NCBI GenBank assembly: GCA_951230915.1
Contig: OX579638.1
Location: 33,208,322 to 33,272,321, forward strand
DNA from: Antitrichia curtipendula
Taxonomy: Eukaryota; Streptophyta; Bryopsida; Hypnales; Leucodontaceae
Reading direction: 5' to 3'
DNA: 64,000 nucleotides
Under the pieces are notes generated by a model. It saw only the letters and a program-made list of their open reading frames with translations, was not told where the DNA came from and ran no database searches. The position numbers were made by a program, and so were the translations under genes. This document shows, piece by piece, positions 36,123-49,030 of the stretch (the stretch's first letter is position 1; each line of letters begins with the position of its first letter).

Positions 36123-37379
36123 GTTCAATGAGGCAGGATATTCTAGAATGTTATTTTAAAGTTTATAATGAAGAAAGTGATTTTATTATCTGAAATCCAA
36201 AAAATTGTCTAATGAGAGAGTTAGGGCTTGCCTAAATGAAGAAAATTTTGTTTCTAGGGGTCTTCAAGTAAAATTTAGTTTGACTAGCACTTTAAGCTTA
36301 GATTTAGATGCATAATAGTACAATCTTCATGTGATTTTGTATTAGCATTTGATCAAAATCTAAATTTTGGTAATTAGTAAACAATTACAAATTACACTCT
36401 CTTATTTTGAATGGAAATTAGATAAATATTTGCATTCAATATGTAAGGCTATTTTAGATATGAATTTTTTTGGCAAAAATTGATGATAGGATCATATCAC
36501 AACTAATCTTGTTTAATTACATAATCCACAAGAAAATACTTCCAACATAGCCAATAGAAATTTGAATTTAGTGTTACTTCTTTGAACCATATTTGATTTG
36601 TCTATGCAAGTTATAAACCACATGGCTAACAATCAACACATAAGAAATTGACGACAAATGTGCTAGTTTAGGGTGTTATATTGTATGTTTTACTCCGTTT
36701 TGAACATACTGTAGCATTTTAAACATGTACTTTGTTTGGTTATCAAAAGATGCAAGGAAAATTATATCATCATGAAATGTTTGGGCATGTGTTCTCAAAT
36801 ATGAATCAAGATGGATTGTTTCACACTTTTGAACTTTGGATCTAGCTTTTCTAACTTGGTATAAAAATTGGTGTAGATTTTTGTGGCTGATCTAAATTCT
36901 TCTAGCAAATAGATCCCATTTAGTAACATAATGACACCCAAGTGCATTTTGTATTTGAAATATAGATTGTTACAAAGGTTTGACTTTCCATTATCTCAAT
37001 CAATTAGACTAGTATATTAATTAACAATTTTGAAATGATGGTCTACATGTGCATTAGCAATAATGTAGGACAAGAAATGACCAAGAGTTTTATCCTTATT
37101 TATATGTATAGTATTAACTTATTGCAATTATTTACATTGATGCATCTACAATTGCAATCCAACAGTGTATCCTCTAGTGACGCTTACTTGATATCTTCTA
37201 CTCTAGCAGTGGTGCCTATGTCTAATGACTGTGGCCAAGAGAGTGATTTTTTGGCACACATTTCATTAGCAAATGATGAGGGTGATGATGAAGTCATCTT
37301 ATTGAAAAATGAGAAGAAAAGGGGGAGGGAGACATGAATTGCACGTGAGTTGGTGGCTACAGAGGCGCAAAAATGATAT
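36123..37379. other. AT-rich DNA upstream of the hAT-like pseudogene
   Basis: No recognised repeat. An open frame at 37,035-37,337 leads towards the hAT-like protein and its Asp/Glu-rich, Lys-rich tail may be upstream coding sequence or chance; I cannot decide. Confidence 0.35.
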
Positions 37380-40300
37380 GATAGACATCAAAAATTCAAG
37401 GCAATTTGGCAAGCTCAATTTACATGGGCTAAAGGGTAGCTAGCAGAAGATGGGATCTTGCACATGGTGAAGTGCATCCCTACAATGCAATGGAAAAGAA
37501 GCTCATTTTGATGGCCACTAATTTCTACACTTTAGGCAAGCATGATGGGAAGAAGAAAGTCAAGAATGACATGCCTACCTTCAATGTCAAGAAGGGACAA
37601 TAGTATATGGCTACACAATATAAGTATTGGAAGAATTTGAAGTTATACCAAACACATCCCCGCCCTCAATCCATTGCCTAAGCTGTCCAACTAAGTTCTT
37701 CAATTGAACATGTAAAAAAGCGTGTGCAATTTGCAACTTCATTTCAGATTTTGTTTGATGGACACCCCATGACAAAATATGAGTCATTTTTTTCTTTGTA
37801 AATTTCTAAAGATACCTAATTTACCTACAATTCACTAGTCTGATTTAAATGGATGGATTTTGGATGAATACATGTATAGATAGGTAACTAGTGAAATGAA
37901 GCCAAAAGTAAAAAATGTTAGGTTTCTTGCTTGTACACTTGATGAAGTAATTGGTGTTGACAATGGAAGTTAGATAAGTGTCCACTTTTATGTGGTGGAA
38001 GATTGGATTTGTGTTCCACTTTTGGTTCGTTTATCTATTTGCTTTGAATTGCTTTGCTTTTGGTTTGGTAGAGGAGGCTCTTACAATAGACAAACCTTAT
38101 GAGGATCATCATGGAGGTTGTGGCAGATGGTGGTGGCATAGATCATCAAGCCATAGCCTCAAAGTTGTTGATCTTTAGATCTCATGGCGCATCTGCCATG
38201 GCTAATTGCAAAACTAGTGTATCTATCTAAATTGTGGAAAAATATGCTCCATTTTGCACTCCACAACATTGCCTAGGCTACAAGTTGAATCTTGTATTTG
38301 AAGCTTTGAGTAAGTTGCCCCTATTCCACAAGGTAGAGATGTTGCTTAGGGGTCTCATTCCTATTTTTGCAAGTCACCAAAGAGGTATATTGAGTTCAAA
38401 AAAATAGTAGAAGTTATTGAAATAAAAGGCCTTAAAATATTGTGTAATGTGGAATACAATGGATAAGCATCATTGAACTAATGAAGAGGATCATTTCAAA
38501 GTATCGCACTCTTATTCTCAAGATGTATGAGGATTTGACTGACAACAAAAAGGCTAAAGGTAAATATATTTTTGTGTGCCCTTTGTTTTTGTTTTTAAGG
38601 ATAAAAATTATTTGATTTGTTTTTGAGGTTCATGGCTTGCTGAAATATCATTCTTGTCCTTATTTCCTTGTCAAAATGTTATTTTTGTCCTTACTTCCTT
38701 ATTGAAATGTTGTTCTAGCTACAAATTTCAATCCCTTGCTCATTCTTGCAGCCATGTTTGAAGATGCTTTTGAACCCTTACACAGATGTAGAAATGAGTG
38801 CACTTTTGCCACTCATGGAGTCCATGGAGTGCCAATGAAGGTAGCACAAGGACGGAACATTTATGTTGTTGATTTTTTTATCAGCCCTCACCACTTGCAT
38901 AGGCGATCTTAGCAAGATGTATGAGGTTGAGTCCATGGCTTACACAACATCAAAGTTTTGGTCTTTGAACCAAATTCTTTAGTTCAAACACAAGTCCATT
39001 CACATGCAATGGTGCACGGATATGGAGAGTCCAAATTCTCTACCAATGCTAGTGTTCATATATGACAAATGTCAAATATTTGCTCGTCGAAAAGAAGAAA
39101 AGTTTGATCTTATAACATAGGATAATGTAATGGCAAAAGTGAAGGTTGATGTTCGCCGTAAGTTTTGTCTTGTTCTTTATATTTGTTATTTTGGTCTTAA
39201 TTCTAAAGGTTCCACTTTGTTTGCTAATTCAACAAATGGGTCAATTTTGCAAGGGTTGATGTGCATATTCTTATATTTTTGTTTGTCTTTGTATTTTTTT
39301 GGTGGTTTTGTGATTTTTTTTTAATTTGTGTGTTTTAACTTTTAAGGTCACTTCTTTTGTTAATTCAGCAGATGGTTCTATTTTGTAGAGGTTGCTATGC
39401 AACTAAAATTAGAGTAGCTAAAGCGCTATCCTTCTCATGGACTAATGAATGCCTAGGAAATATTATATCTACAGTACTGGACAATAAATGTGAATTCGAA
39501 GGCCATTGAAATGAACTTCCCTAAGCACTTGCTTGTGTTGGTTGATTTTTATAGGTATGGGCGGATAGCTGAAGAGAAGGACCTCCAAGTCCTCATTCCA
39601 CTTGTAATTCACCGAGACTTGATCATGTGTCAACAACATGTTTTTGGGACAGCAATGCAAGCAAATTCATTTGGAGCTATGCAACCACTATTTGTAGTGA
39701 ATCCATTGACTACTCTATAGAGACAACTTGATATTGCAACCTGCCTCACCAATTAATTCTCTGAGTTTTTAAAACTTGCATAAATGGCACTTGTACATGT
39801 TTTAGGCAGTGGGGAGGATTGTAAATCTCTTAGTCGAACTGTTAATTTTGCAATTTTTGGATTGAATTTTTGAGTGTTCTATAGTATTTTGACAGTTTGT
39901 TGGTTAAATTTTAGTCCAAGTGGGCCATTTGGGCGAGCTGTTTTAATCCAAATTAGAGTCTTTTTGATTGTACAGTTTGGTCTTTTGATTGGTATCTAAT
40001 GGGATAAGGGAGGAATGAATGTTGTGTAATTGTATTCAATTGTCAATTAATTTCCTAGTTGGTAGTTGTAGGTGGTTAGGTTGTCCTCCTTCCTTTTTTG
40101 GTAACCGCCAGCTTGTTTCCTATTAGGTTTGTTGTCCTTCTCATTTTCTTTTACCCACTTAGAGAGAGCCAATGCATGTCCAATCCAGGTTGAGCCGTGT
40201 ATATTCGTTATTTGTGTGTGAATTAATGTAGTGAATGATTGTGAAGTTTGGATGTTAGTGTACTTGTGGGATGATGAAGATGTTTGTGTCCTAGTTGGTA

Positions 40301-40990
40301 AGATTCTATAGTGATGTGATGAAGTCTTAAGTTCTAAATTGGAATGTTTATGAGTGTGGTTAGATGGTGATGATTGAGAGTAAGAATACTAGTGGAGTAG
40401 AGATGATGTTTGTGTCGTAATTGGAGATGATGTGTGAGACAATGAAGGAAAAATCTAAGGATGTTATGCTAATTAGAATGAGAGCTATGATGGAATAATG
40501 TAGTTGTCAAGCAAGACCTTAAGTATGTAAGGGTGATTCATTCACCAACGAGAATTAATACAATAAAAATTACATATCAAATTGGTGTTCCCTGGTATTG
40601 TAGGAGTGCAATGTCATTGTAGTAATATTTTTGGCTATGAAATTCCAAGTTGGATTATTGAATATTAATAAAGATATTTCAAATTTAGATATTGAACCTA
40701 TTAGCACAGTTTTTCTACTTGACCGTCTCTTTTGGAATGAGCTTATTATACTAATAGGATAATTTCTAGTTCAGTCATTATTCTTCTTCAACAAGGATGA
40801 GTGCACCTTCTCAGCCCTAAACTTCTTCAACTCCAAATTGAGGAACAACCTTGAAGATCACTTACAACTTGTTTTGGAAATGTTCTTGTAGCGCATTTGT
40901 ACACTTGAAAACTTCCCATATGACGTCACCTTCACAGACAAGTTGAATGGAGAAAAAAGATCTTGATATGAACTTAATTTTTAGCTAGTA
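37380..40990 (+). pseudogene. hAT-like transposase, decayed and split by a solo LTR
   Basis: The protein appears in order across broken frames: a BED-like N-terminal stretch (NFYTLGKHDGKKKVKNDMP, about 37,520), then FDGHPMTKYESFF (37,750), VDNGS-ISVHFYVVEDW (37,955), GGGIDHQAIASKLL (38,130), EKYAPFCTPQHC...NLVFEALSKLPL (38,240), then EMSALLPLMESM (38,790), and near the end SEFLKLA...LVHVLGSGED (39,760-39,818). The C-terminal dimerisation (hATC) part, DECTFSALNFFNSKLRN..., follows only at 40,796 because a 974-bp LTR separates them. hAT transposases cut and paste elements with 8-bp duplications; I did not find this element's ends. Many stops and frame changes make it inactive. The family call rests on remembered relatives and on the hATC-like tail. 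Confidence 0.65.
39820..40793. mobile_element. Solo LTR (974 bp) inside the hAT-like gene
   Basis: The insert begins TGTAAATCTC and ends CTTCAACA (TG...CA), flanked on both sides by AGGAT (39,815-39,819 and 40,794-40,798). Removing it with one AGGAT joins GSGED directly to DECTFSAL in one frame, an independent proof of the boundaries. There is no internal domain, so this is the product of LTR-LTR recombination of a retrotransposon. The orientation is not certain. Confidence 0.8.
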
Positions 40991-40999
40991 TATGAGATG

Positions 41000-43151
41000 T
41001 TAAGATGTAGGGCACAAATGCACTTGAGAAGCGCATTTACATTGATGTACTTCTTTTGCCAGCCCACTCTTATACAATCTAAATGTTATTGTTGGCAACA
41101 ACTTATTTTCCCATTGTGACTAGCAAGCAATGCATAAACACGATCCCTTTAAACATTGGAGCAATTGTTCTCGCATTGCCATAAAATTTAAGGAAACATA
41201 ATGAGACAAACTGATTGAGTTTTCAATGAGTGGGTTGTAGTCATTTTTTTATTTCAAAAGTGGTCATTAAGAAGAACTTCAAAATTTATATAGTCCGAAA
41301 ATATTGTAACAAATACATGTAGAACTTTATATTTCACAACTGTGGCAATGGTTTTCATGCAAAGAGCCGTTGATATAAGTGTTCAATTTGTAATTGGATT
41401 TTTTAATTATTTTTAAATCTTGATTAAAAATTGATAATATTAAAATATAATATTAAAATTTCATTGTATAAATTACTATTAAATAATTAATTTATGGTGC
41501 ACTTAAAATCACATCTTTATATATTTGAAAATTGAGAGTGCCCTTTGAACTTTAGAGATTAGGCTTTATACATTTTATAAAAATATAAAAAATTTAATTT
41601 CAAAGTATATTAGCCCCTAAAATTCTTTCATGTTTAGAGGCCTAAAACTGCTTTAACCCTTTAGTGTCTAAGAAGCCCAAATTGGGTCTCACGTTTTTTT
41701 AAGCAATGTTGAAGAGTTTATATGGAGATTTCTTTAAACTTAAATAATTGTGTATTTGAACCAATGCATACAATGTTCTTCATTTAAGCTAATTATATAA
41801 TAAAAAAATTTATTTCTATTATATTTTCTATAATATAATTAATCAAAATCTGCAACTGAAAACCATGAATTCTTAGTACATAAAGGGTTAAAATACTCAT
41901 CTCCATAGTAAGGTCAAAATCTTCATCAATGTATATATTTTAACAAATCCAACTTTAAGATCCTTCGGTTAATTTGCTCAAATATATTTTTCCAAGATTT
42001 TAGAATGAATATCCCCAGCAGTTGCAAGTTCAATGTACTTATACTTCAAAATGTAGGCTTTTTTAGCCCTTCCACAAGGTGGAGCTTTGTCTTTCAATAT
42101 TCTTAGAAAAAATACATATGTCCTAAGTTGTGCATTTTGGTCAATCATTTGGAAAATGGATTGAGAATATATTAAAAAATTTAACCAAAAAGACTTTTAT
42201 ATTCATTTTTAAAGAAAATTGTACAGTAAAAGGTGTTACTAATTGAAAGATAAAACTAATATACCATTAATATTTGGAAGAATTTGAAATTTTCTAATAC
42301 CAATAATAAAAAATAATTTTTTTAATTTTTTAATTTATTTGAAAGTTTCAAATTTGAAAACAAAAGATGACTTCATATGTTTTTTCTACCTTCATTGTCC
42401 GCAAAATAAAACTCCTCATAACTTTTACTTCATTATTTGTAATTTAATGGTTCAATTTTTTTATAGTGAATTTGACACTAAAATCCCAAAAAATTCATTA
42501 ATATTTTCTTAGAATACATTTTTTGAGTCGATTTGACATTAAAATAAAAAATACCCTTCTAACTTTTGCAATGTTTATTGGAATGACATGAAACAAAGCT
42601 TTATGTAGATTATGAAATAATCTACATAACGAGGTAGATTATAATGAGTAGCATCCATCCTAAAAAATACATATGAATCATAATATTTTTTTAAATAACA
42701 ATGAAAAAATTATTAGATCATAATTAAGATAAAAATTATAATTGTACTTCAAAAGACTTGCCTTGTGGCAACTCCAATTGCTTAGTGGAATTTGACCTTT
42801 TATTATGATATATTTAACATTCACAACCATGGGTAGTTTGAATGAATGTGAAAGATTTCTAATCATATTGTTCACTAATTTAATTCTTACATTTTTGTAT
42901 TCAAAATGAAAAACAGCTAACAAAAATAACCAAGAATAACCCAATTTAAAATATTTACATTAGATGGAAGTGGTATTTTTATCAAACAACTAATACGTCC
43001 TTGCTTATAACCTTCAAGTCAAACTTCACCATAATTTGATTTCATTTACAATAAATCATCCAAATTTTGAATTACTCATTAAAAAATTTGACAGATGGAC
43101 ACAGATAAATCAGAGTTTATTTGGAAGCTATTAATAAGTTTTGATAATGAA
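41000..43151. other. AT-rich intergenic DNA with TTAA-family fragments
   Basis: From about 41,612 the sequence TTAGCCCCTAAAATTCTTTC, then CATGTTTAGAGGCCTAAAAC, matches an end of the TTAA family; further blocks at 41,887-42,030 match 2.65-2.75 kb. No gene recognised; the minus frame at 42,678-42,944 looks like chance. Confidence 0.45.
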
Positions 43152-43325
43152 TAAGGTAAGAGGTCTATAAAGCACCCATTTTAGAGTTGTAAATTATTTT
43201 GGAGAGGTTAAACTTCTTGAAATATTTTTTAGTAATTTTTATTGAAAGAAAAATAGAATTGGCATCTAATGCAAGTCTATTAATAATTTTTAGAGCTTCA
43301 TGGAATTTATGGACCTCCTACCTTA
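43152..43325. mobile_element. MITE family C, copy C3 (174 bp)
   Basis: The cleanest copy: TAAGGTAAGAGGTCTATAAA at the left pairs with TTTATGGACCTCCTACCTTA at the right. The interior AACTTCTTGAAATATTTTT is shared with C1, C2 and C4. A further end of this family (AAGTAGGAGGTCCATAAATT) lies at 5,742-5,761. Confidence 0.65.
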
Positions 43326-45060
43326 CTATCATATATGAGATCCATGTCACCTGTAACAAATTCACACTCTCTCAAAAAAATATAGTTTCAACTGCTCTTG
43401 CCATTTCTCACACTTGTCTTTATGTGGAAAAAAAGTTTAAAAAATTCAGTAATGGCATGTAGACAAACTACTAATTGTGACTGCAATGAGTTGTTTTACC
43501 TTACTCTAAGTTAAGACAATTTCGTTCCCTGAAGGAATCCCATTTTCAAGGATGCAGAAGGGACCCCTGCCTCATTGGTGATGGATGTTATGGCATGTGA
43601 CTAGGGTTTTATAGTTGTCCGGCAACAGCAACATGGATTATGGACTAGGTAACCTTTGAGCCGCCAGGAGGCGGCGAGTGGGTTATAAGGCATGGCCAGC
43701 TCTGTTCCCAGATGAAAACTCCTATAATTGTTGCCTTCATGGATGAATATTCAGGGGTTATGAACAAAATATCCTGCTCATGGATAAAAACACGTTCGAG
43801 CAGACAGATGCACACAATCAGAGATGGTTACGGTATAAATGAATGACCCCCACTCAGCAAAACTCCTGATGATTTTTGTAGATCTGTTCCACTTCAAAAC
43901 TGACCCGCTGCAACCATAAGCTGTTATGCCTAACAAAGACTGGTGGTTTGTTTAGGGTATTTAATGCCTTGAATAATTAACTAGATCCCAAACCATATCC
44001 GGTAAGGTACACCGCACTGATGTTTAACATAAACCAGCCTATGGCAGGCATAATGACTGGTTTGCCTTGTTGACATTACTCAAAATCCTTAAAAAAATAT
44101 TAATGTAAAGAGAAATGTGACAAATGGAGAGAGAGCAATTAAATTTATTTATTTTGACAAAGTATGAATTCGTTATGAATTTTTGAAGTGTGATGCTCAA
44201 TTGGCCCAAAACAGTCCTTAGACTACTCCAAAATATTGAAAAAGTGCACCCATAATGATTTTCCTACCACCCAAAGCAGGCACAATCTTTTCTAACATAG
44301 CAATGACATGAAGGAATACAAAAGTTACTTCTTGTGGTGGATTTACACTAAAAGTAGAAGTTCCTACTATAGTCACCATCACCTAAGGTATTCGTTGTGG
44401 CACTAACTCAACCTAATTAACTCAAATCTCATTTATTGCAAAAAATTTGTCATGGATTTAGGGTTTAGGATTTCTGCACTGGGTGGTTTGCATGTCATAA
44501 GCTAGTTTATCTTACCCTATGTGAAAATGCAAAATTAGTGTTACCATGATCACGCTATTAGGTGTCATTTACAAAATACATTGACTAAAACTATGGTTAG
44601 AGTGTACAATCAATGTTGTAAATCATTATAAAGTCAAATCAAATGGGAATTATAAATGTAGAGTTGTAATACAAAAACATTTCATAATCTTCAAATCCTT
44701 CAAATCTATATCTACAGAATGGATGGTTTAACCCTTAAAAGACATTACAAGCCCAAGGGGCATTTTAAAACTATGTGAAAATTGAGGTTTGACTTTTGAA
44801 CTTTTCCTATTCACTTTCTCTTTGTGTGAGCTCAAGGTGTACATCAATTACACCATGATGTTTGTCCCTATTGTCTCCATTTTTATTGAAAAATTTACAT
44901 TATTTTAAGTGTTTTATAACTACTATGATTTTTTAAGAAAATTTAAGATTAAAAATCATACAAAATTCATAAATCAATTTTATTAATTATAAAAAATTGA
45001 AGATAAAATTTTAGACACATAGTTCTACATGGAACAATATCAAAATTCTGAATGTGTAAT
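43326..45060. other. Intergenic DNA, no gene recognised
   Basis: A patch of higher GC lies at 43.5-44.06 kb. GGTTTGTTTAGGG and inverted CATAAACCAGCC near 43,950-44,035 suggest a weak inverted repeat around TTATGCC, not developed enough to call. The rest is AT-rich. Confidence 0.4.
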
Positions 45061-45064
45061 TTAA

Positions 45065-45874
45065 CCTCTAAAGAACTGAGGCCTTTTTTTTTGCCAAAAA
45101 ACACTCAAAACTATCATTTCTATTGCAAAGAGTAAAAAAAATTGAAAATTATTTTCTTGCACATTTTACTATAGGATCTTATACCTAATATATGAATGTG
45201 TGGAATAAATTTCAAATTTTTTGATTGCACAAATTGCATGATATTTGCGTTTGAAGTGAAGAAAATAAGTTTTTTTGCACATTGCAATACTAGATTTTTT
45301 GACTTTGAACCTTTTTAACTTAAATGTTTTGCACTACAATGTTATATGGGATTAAATCCTTATGGTGGGGAAATGAGTTGAGAGTCTAGGAAAAATTTTA
45401 TTTCAAAAAAATTAATTTTCATTCTTAAAAAAATTGTTAAGTAGAAGTAGGTACAAGATAGAAGGAAAAATCTATATTGTTAATATCTCTAAGATGGAAT
45501 AAAAATGCACTGATTCCAAGTGATAAGATTGCTCTATCAAGCAAACTAAACCATGTGGAGTTTTGTTTATTTTCAATTGTAAAAATTGCATTCATAAATG
45601 AACTCTAAGAGTTATTTTTTCAAGAAGATGCTTAGATTGCTTGAAAAACAAGATTGTCCATAACTTTCACATCACTTGTCCAAATGAAATGAATCAAATC
45701 TTTCCATGTAGACAAATACATATGAATAAATAAGAAAATAAATAAATAAAATTAATCTTTTTTTATTGCACAGTCTCCCCTATTTTGAGCTTATTTGGGC
45801 ATAACCTTTATTCTCTTGCACCAATTGAAAAAATAAAATTTTAAAAAAATAAAAAAATAAAAAAGTAAAATAAA

Positions 45875-45912
<38 letters not shown>

Positions 45913-46034
45913 CCACAAAAATAATCATTTTTTATATCTTTAAAAAAAATTCAAAAATCATGACAAAAATTGAGATTGTAAGTACCCGCTTGAAATCCCG
46001 TTTGTCTACCAAAGGAACAATTGTCCTTTAGAGA
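45065..46034 (+). mobile_element. TTAA-flanked element, copy R5 (970 bp)
   Basis: TTAA at 45,061-45,064 and 46,035-46,038. The ends are CCTCTAAAGAAC and TCCTTTAGAGA. It is colinear with R2, with an (AT)n tract at 45,880-45,911. Confidence 0.6.
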
Positions 46035-46187
46035 TTAACATAGAAAAATAATGGAGCTTGACCAAGCTTAGACATGAATGTTTTTTAAGGGTCAAAACGC
46101 ACAAACCATAATTATGTAAAAAGGTCTATAATGGAGTGAAGGTTCTTTAGAAGGTATCATGCTTGCAACCTTCTCAAATCCTAATGC

Positions 46188-47089
46188 TTCTTGATCTTAA
46201 TGACTATGCTTCACCATAAAACACTTCAAAATGGCTATTTGTAGTGCAGAGAGCTATGATGGAAAAAACTACTAATTCTAGTGCTTATCCAACTATAGGG
46301 CTTGCATTAAACTTGTACAGAAATGTGTAAATTTTTTTTCATATACTTTGACTATGTATATGATAGATATTTATATTCAAAGTGAAATAAAAAGATTGTT
46401 TATATATAGTTTTACTAAAATTTCAAGCTCTGAATCCCTTAACTTATATTTTTGCATTTAAATTTTTTTGAAGTTTAAATCTTCATGGTGAGAAATTGAT
46501 TTAAGAATCCAACAAAATAATTTTAAAATTAAAATGATATCATTAAAAAATTAGTATTATATAGAAATAGTTGTAAGATAGAAAGAAAGATCAAATCATT
46601 AATAGTTCTAAAATGGAATGGAAGCATATCAATTCTATCAGTGGAATTTGAAATAGCAAATAATATCCCCCTTATGAACATCTATATTTTCAAAAATTGT
46701 GAAATTGAATTTGAAAACAAATTCTACGTATTTTTTCATAGAAATTTGCCTTGATTGCCCCTAAGATTATTTGTAACTTTCACATCACTAATACAAAGGG
46801 AATGAATATAATCATTCCATGTAGATATAAATATATTCATTTAAATAATTAAATAAATACTTTTATTTATTTATTATTTTTCTTCTAATGCTAGGACTTG
46901 AGCATTTTTTGTTTAAGAGGGAATGACTTTTTCTCCCATGCACCAATTGAAATTAAAATTGTATCCCCATAAAGCTAATGATTTTTTCTATCTTAAAAAA
47001 AAATTCAAAAAATCATGTCAAAAATTGAGGTCCTACAAGCCAAACTAAAATTCAAAGAATCCCTTGAGGGTACTTTTGGACTTTGGAGA
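46188..47089 (+). mobile_element. TTAA-family element, worn copy R6
   Basis: The right end ACTTTGGAGA is followed by TTAA (47,090-47,093). The left end is poorly preserved. Internal order (CACTTCAAAATGGC..., GCTTATCCAACTATAGGGCT..., GCACCAATTGAAA...) follows R2 and R5. Confidence 0.45.
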
Positions 47090-47214
47090 TTAAATGTAAA
47101 GATGTTGGTGGCACAAGGTATATACAATCATAACATGAGAGTGTAGAAAAACCTAGTTTCAATTTTCCTTTTAGCCATAGGTAATACTTTGAAATTCCAT
47201 AACTTATTCATATG

Positions 47215-47284
47215 CACTAGTAGAAAAGGCACCTAAAACATGTGGAAAAGGATATGATGTATAGTTTTAGGCCCTTCTACTAGT
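47215..47284. mobile_element. 70-bp hairpin MITE, CACTA-like
   Basis: CACTAGTAGAAAAGG-CACCTAAAAC pairs with GTTTTAGGCCCTTCTACTAGT. The central 20 bp is unpaired. The flanks ATATGC and ATATGG are similar but not a clean duplication. Confidence 0.6.
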
Positions 47285-48339
47285 ATATGGTATTTGTTTT
47301 GTACATACTAAAGAATGTTGGAATCCTCTTTCACTTGCCAAAAAGATCCAATAAAAATAATTTATATTTTATAATAGTAAATTTGCTCTATTGCTACTAG
47401 TGTTGATTATGGATGCACTTACCTTAACTTCATATGTTAGTCCCAAATGCTAGAACTCTTGGTATGACTGAGGTCCTCCTTGTTCAAATCATGTGAGGTC
47501 TAAAGTGACTTTATTTAATCTTTAACAGACAACAAAGCCACAAAGTGGCACTTGGATGATTTCAAATGTGCAAAACATGATGACAAATTGCATTTTTTTC
47601 ATTTAATTATTTTAGGGTTCTTTGGATGTTTTGCAATTGAATTTGGTTAAAATTTGGTTGTTATTGAATGCATTTTGACAATTTGTACTTTCTTGCTCTA
47701 AATCTGAATTTTAGCCAAAATAATGATTTAAAAAAAATTGAATTCTACTAATGAAATGATGTTCACTAAGTCTACTTTCTACTCCAGCTTGAATTTTTAA
47801 AATTTTTAAAAAATAAACTATTTATAGCTATTTAAACTTTAGATTTATAACCATAATAAATTAACTTTCTAATTATAGAATGATACAAAAAATTGGATTA
47901 CACCATAATGTTCTACACTAAAATATACAACTATGGTAAAAAATTCAGAATTTTCAAGCTACATTGTATTTGATATGAATTTTCTTTACTCTTTCTTGAA
48001 AAAATCAAAATTATTTCAAATCTTACAAAAGAATTGAAAGTTCTACAACTTCTAGAAAATATGTGATTCAATCTCTGAAAAATAAAATAAAATAATTTCC
48101 ACTCATATTTAATGGCAAAATAGAGCATACAAAGCAAGGGATATTGAGGTTGTTTACATAGTCATAGGTTTTGTCCTTTAAAGGCTAAGTTCTTTGTAAT
48201 CTATTTGGACATTCAAATCCAAAAAATATAACAAAACAAGTAGAAATTGAGAACCTCAATTGAAGAGAACCTACTATAAAGTATATTATTCTCAATATTT
48301 CAATGCACAAAGGATCTAGACTTAAACTTATAGATAGGT
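47285..48339. other. AT-rich intergenic DNA, no gene seen
   Basis: No open frame with protein character; the 68-codon minus frame at 47,931-48,137 is low-complexity. Confidence 0.5.
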
Positions 48340-49030
48340 TCTAAATAAAATTTATTTTTTTATGTCAATTTTTCTAATCTAGGTGTCTTTATCCTATTTT
48401 GGTCGTTTAATCATTTGAATTGGTTTTAGTCTAGTGTAAAAAGACATGATTAATTCTAATAGATTGATAGATATTATGTGAATGAAAATTGGCTTGTTGG
48501 ATAGTTGCTTAGTTGAGAATTGAAAAGTAAAGTTGGTAGTTGGAGTTTGTTAATTGTTAGCTGATTGTTAATGGGATTCTAACATCCCATTTGTTTTTCA
48601 CCCACTCCCATAGGAGAGCGTGCAACTCTACTACAAGTTGGTTGTGTATTGATTTTCTATTGAAATAAAAAGTTGATTACTAAATTTGTAAGTGTGTGTG
48701 CTTGTGTTGTGAATGGTTTGATTGGATTGTGAATGGATTTATGTTTGAGGTTATGCACCTAGCCTGGATTGTGAGAAGTTGGATGTTTACTGGATTATGA
48801 AAAATGCGTGTGTTTCCTAGTTGAGTGTTTGATCTTGAGTTGGTGAGTGAATGTTTTATATCTGTAAATATTTCTATATATAGAATTTGTTTAATTAAAA
48901 GATAAAAATTGTCAAATTTGAATCTCTTTGTCCTTGGGTTGTGTAATCTAGTTTGGAAACAAACCTATTTTTGTAGATTAGTCCTACTCAACCGTCTTTA
49001 ATGGTTTGAACTTATTACACTACCTCCATC
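48340..49030. mobile_element. Possible LTR relative of the 39.8-kb solo LTR
   Basis: Several strings are shared in the same order with the solo LTR: TTGGTAGTT, GTTTCCTAGTTG-like, and near the end ACTCAACCGTCTTTAATGG... against ACTTGACCGTCTCTTTTGGA... followed by (G/A)CTTATTA(C/T)ACTA. The ends are not defined and no duplication was found. Confidence 0.3.
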
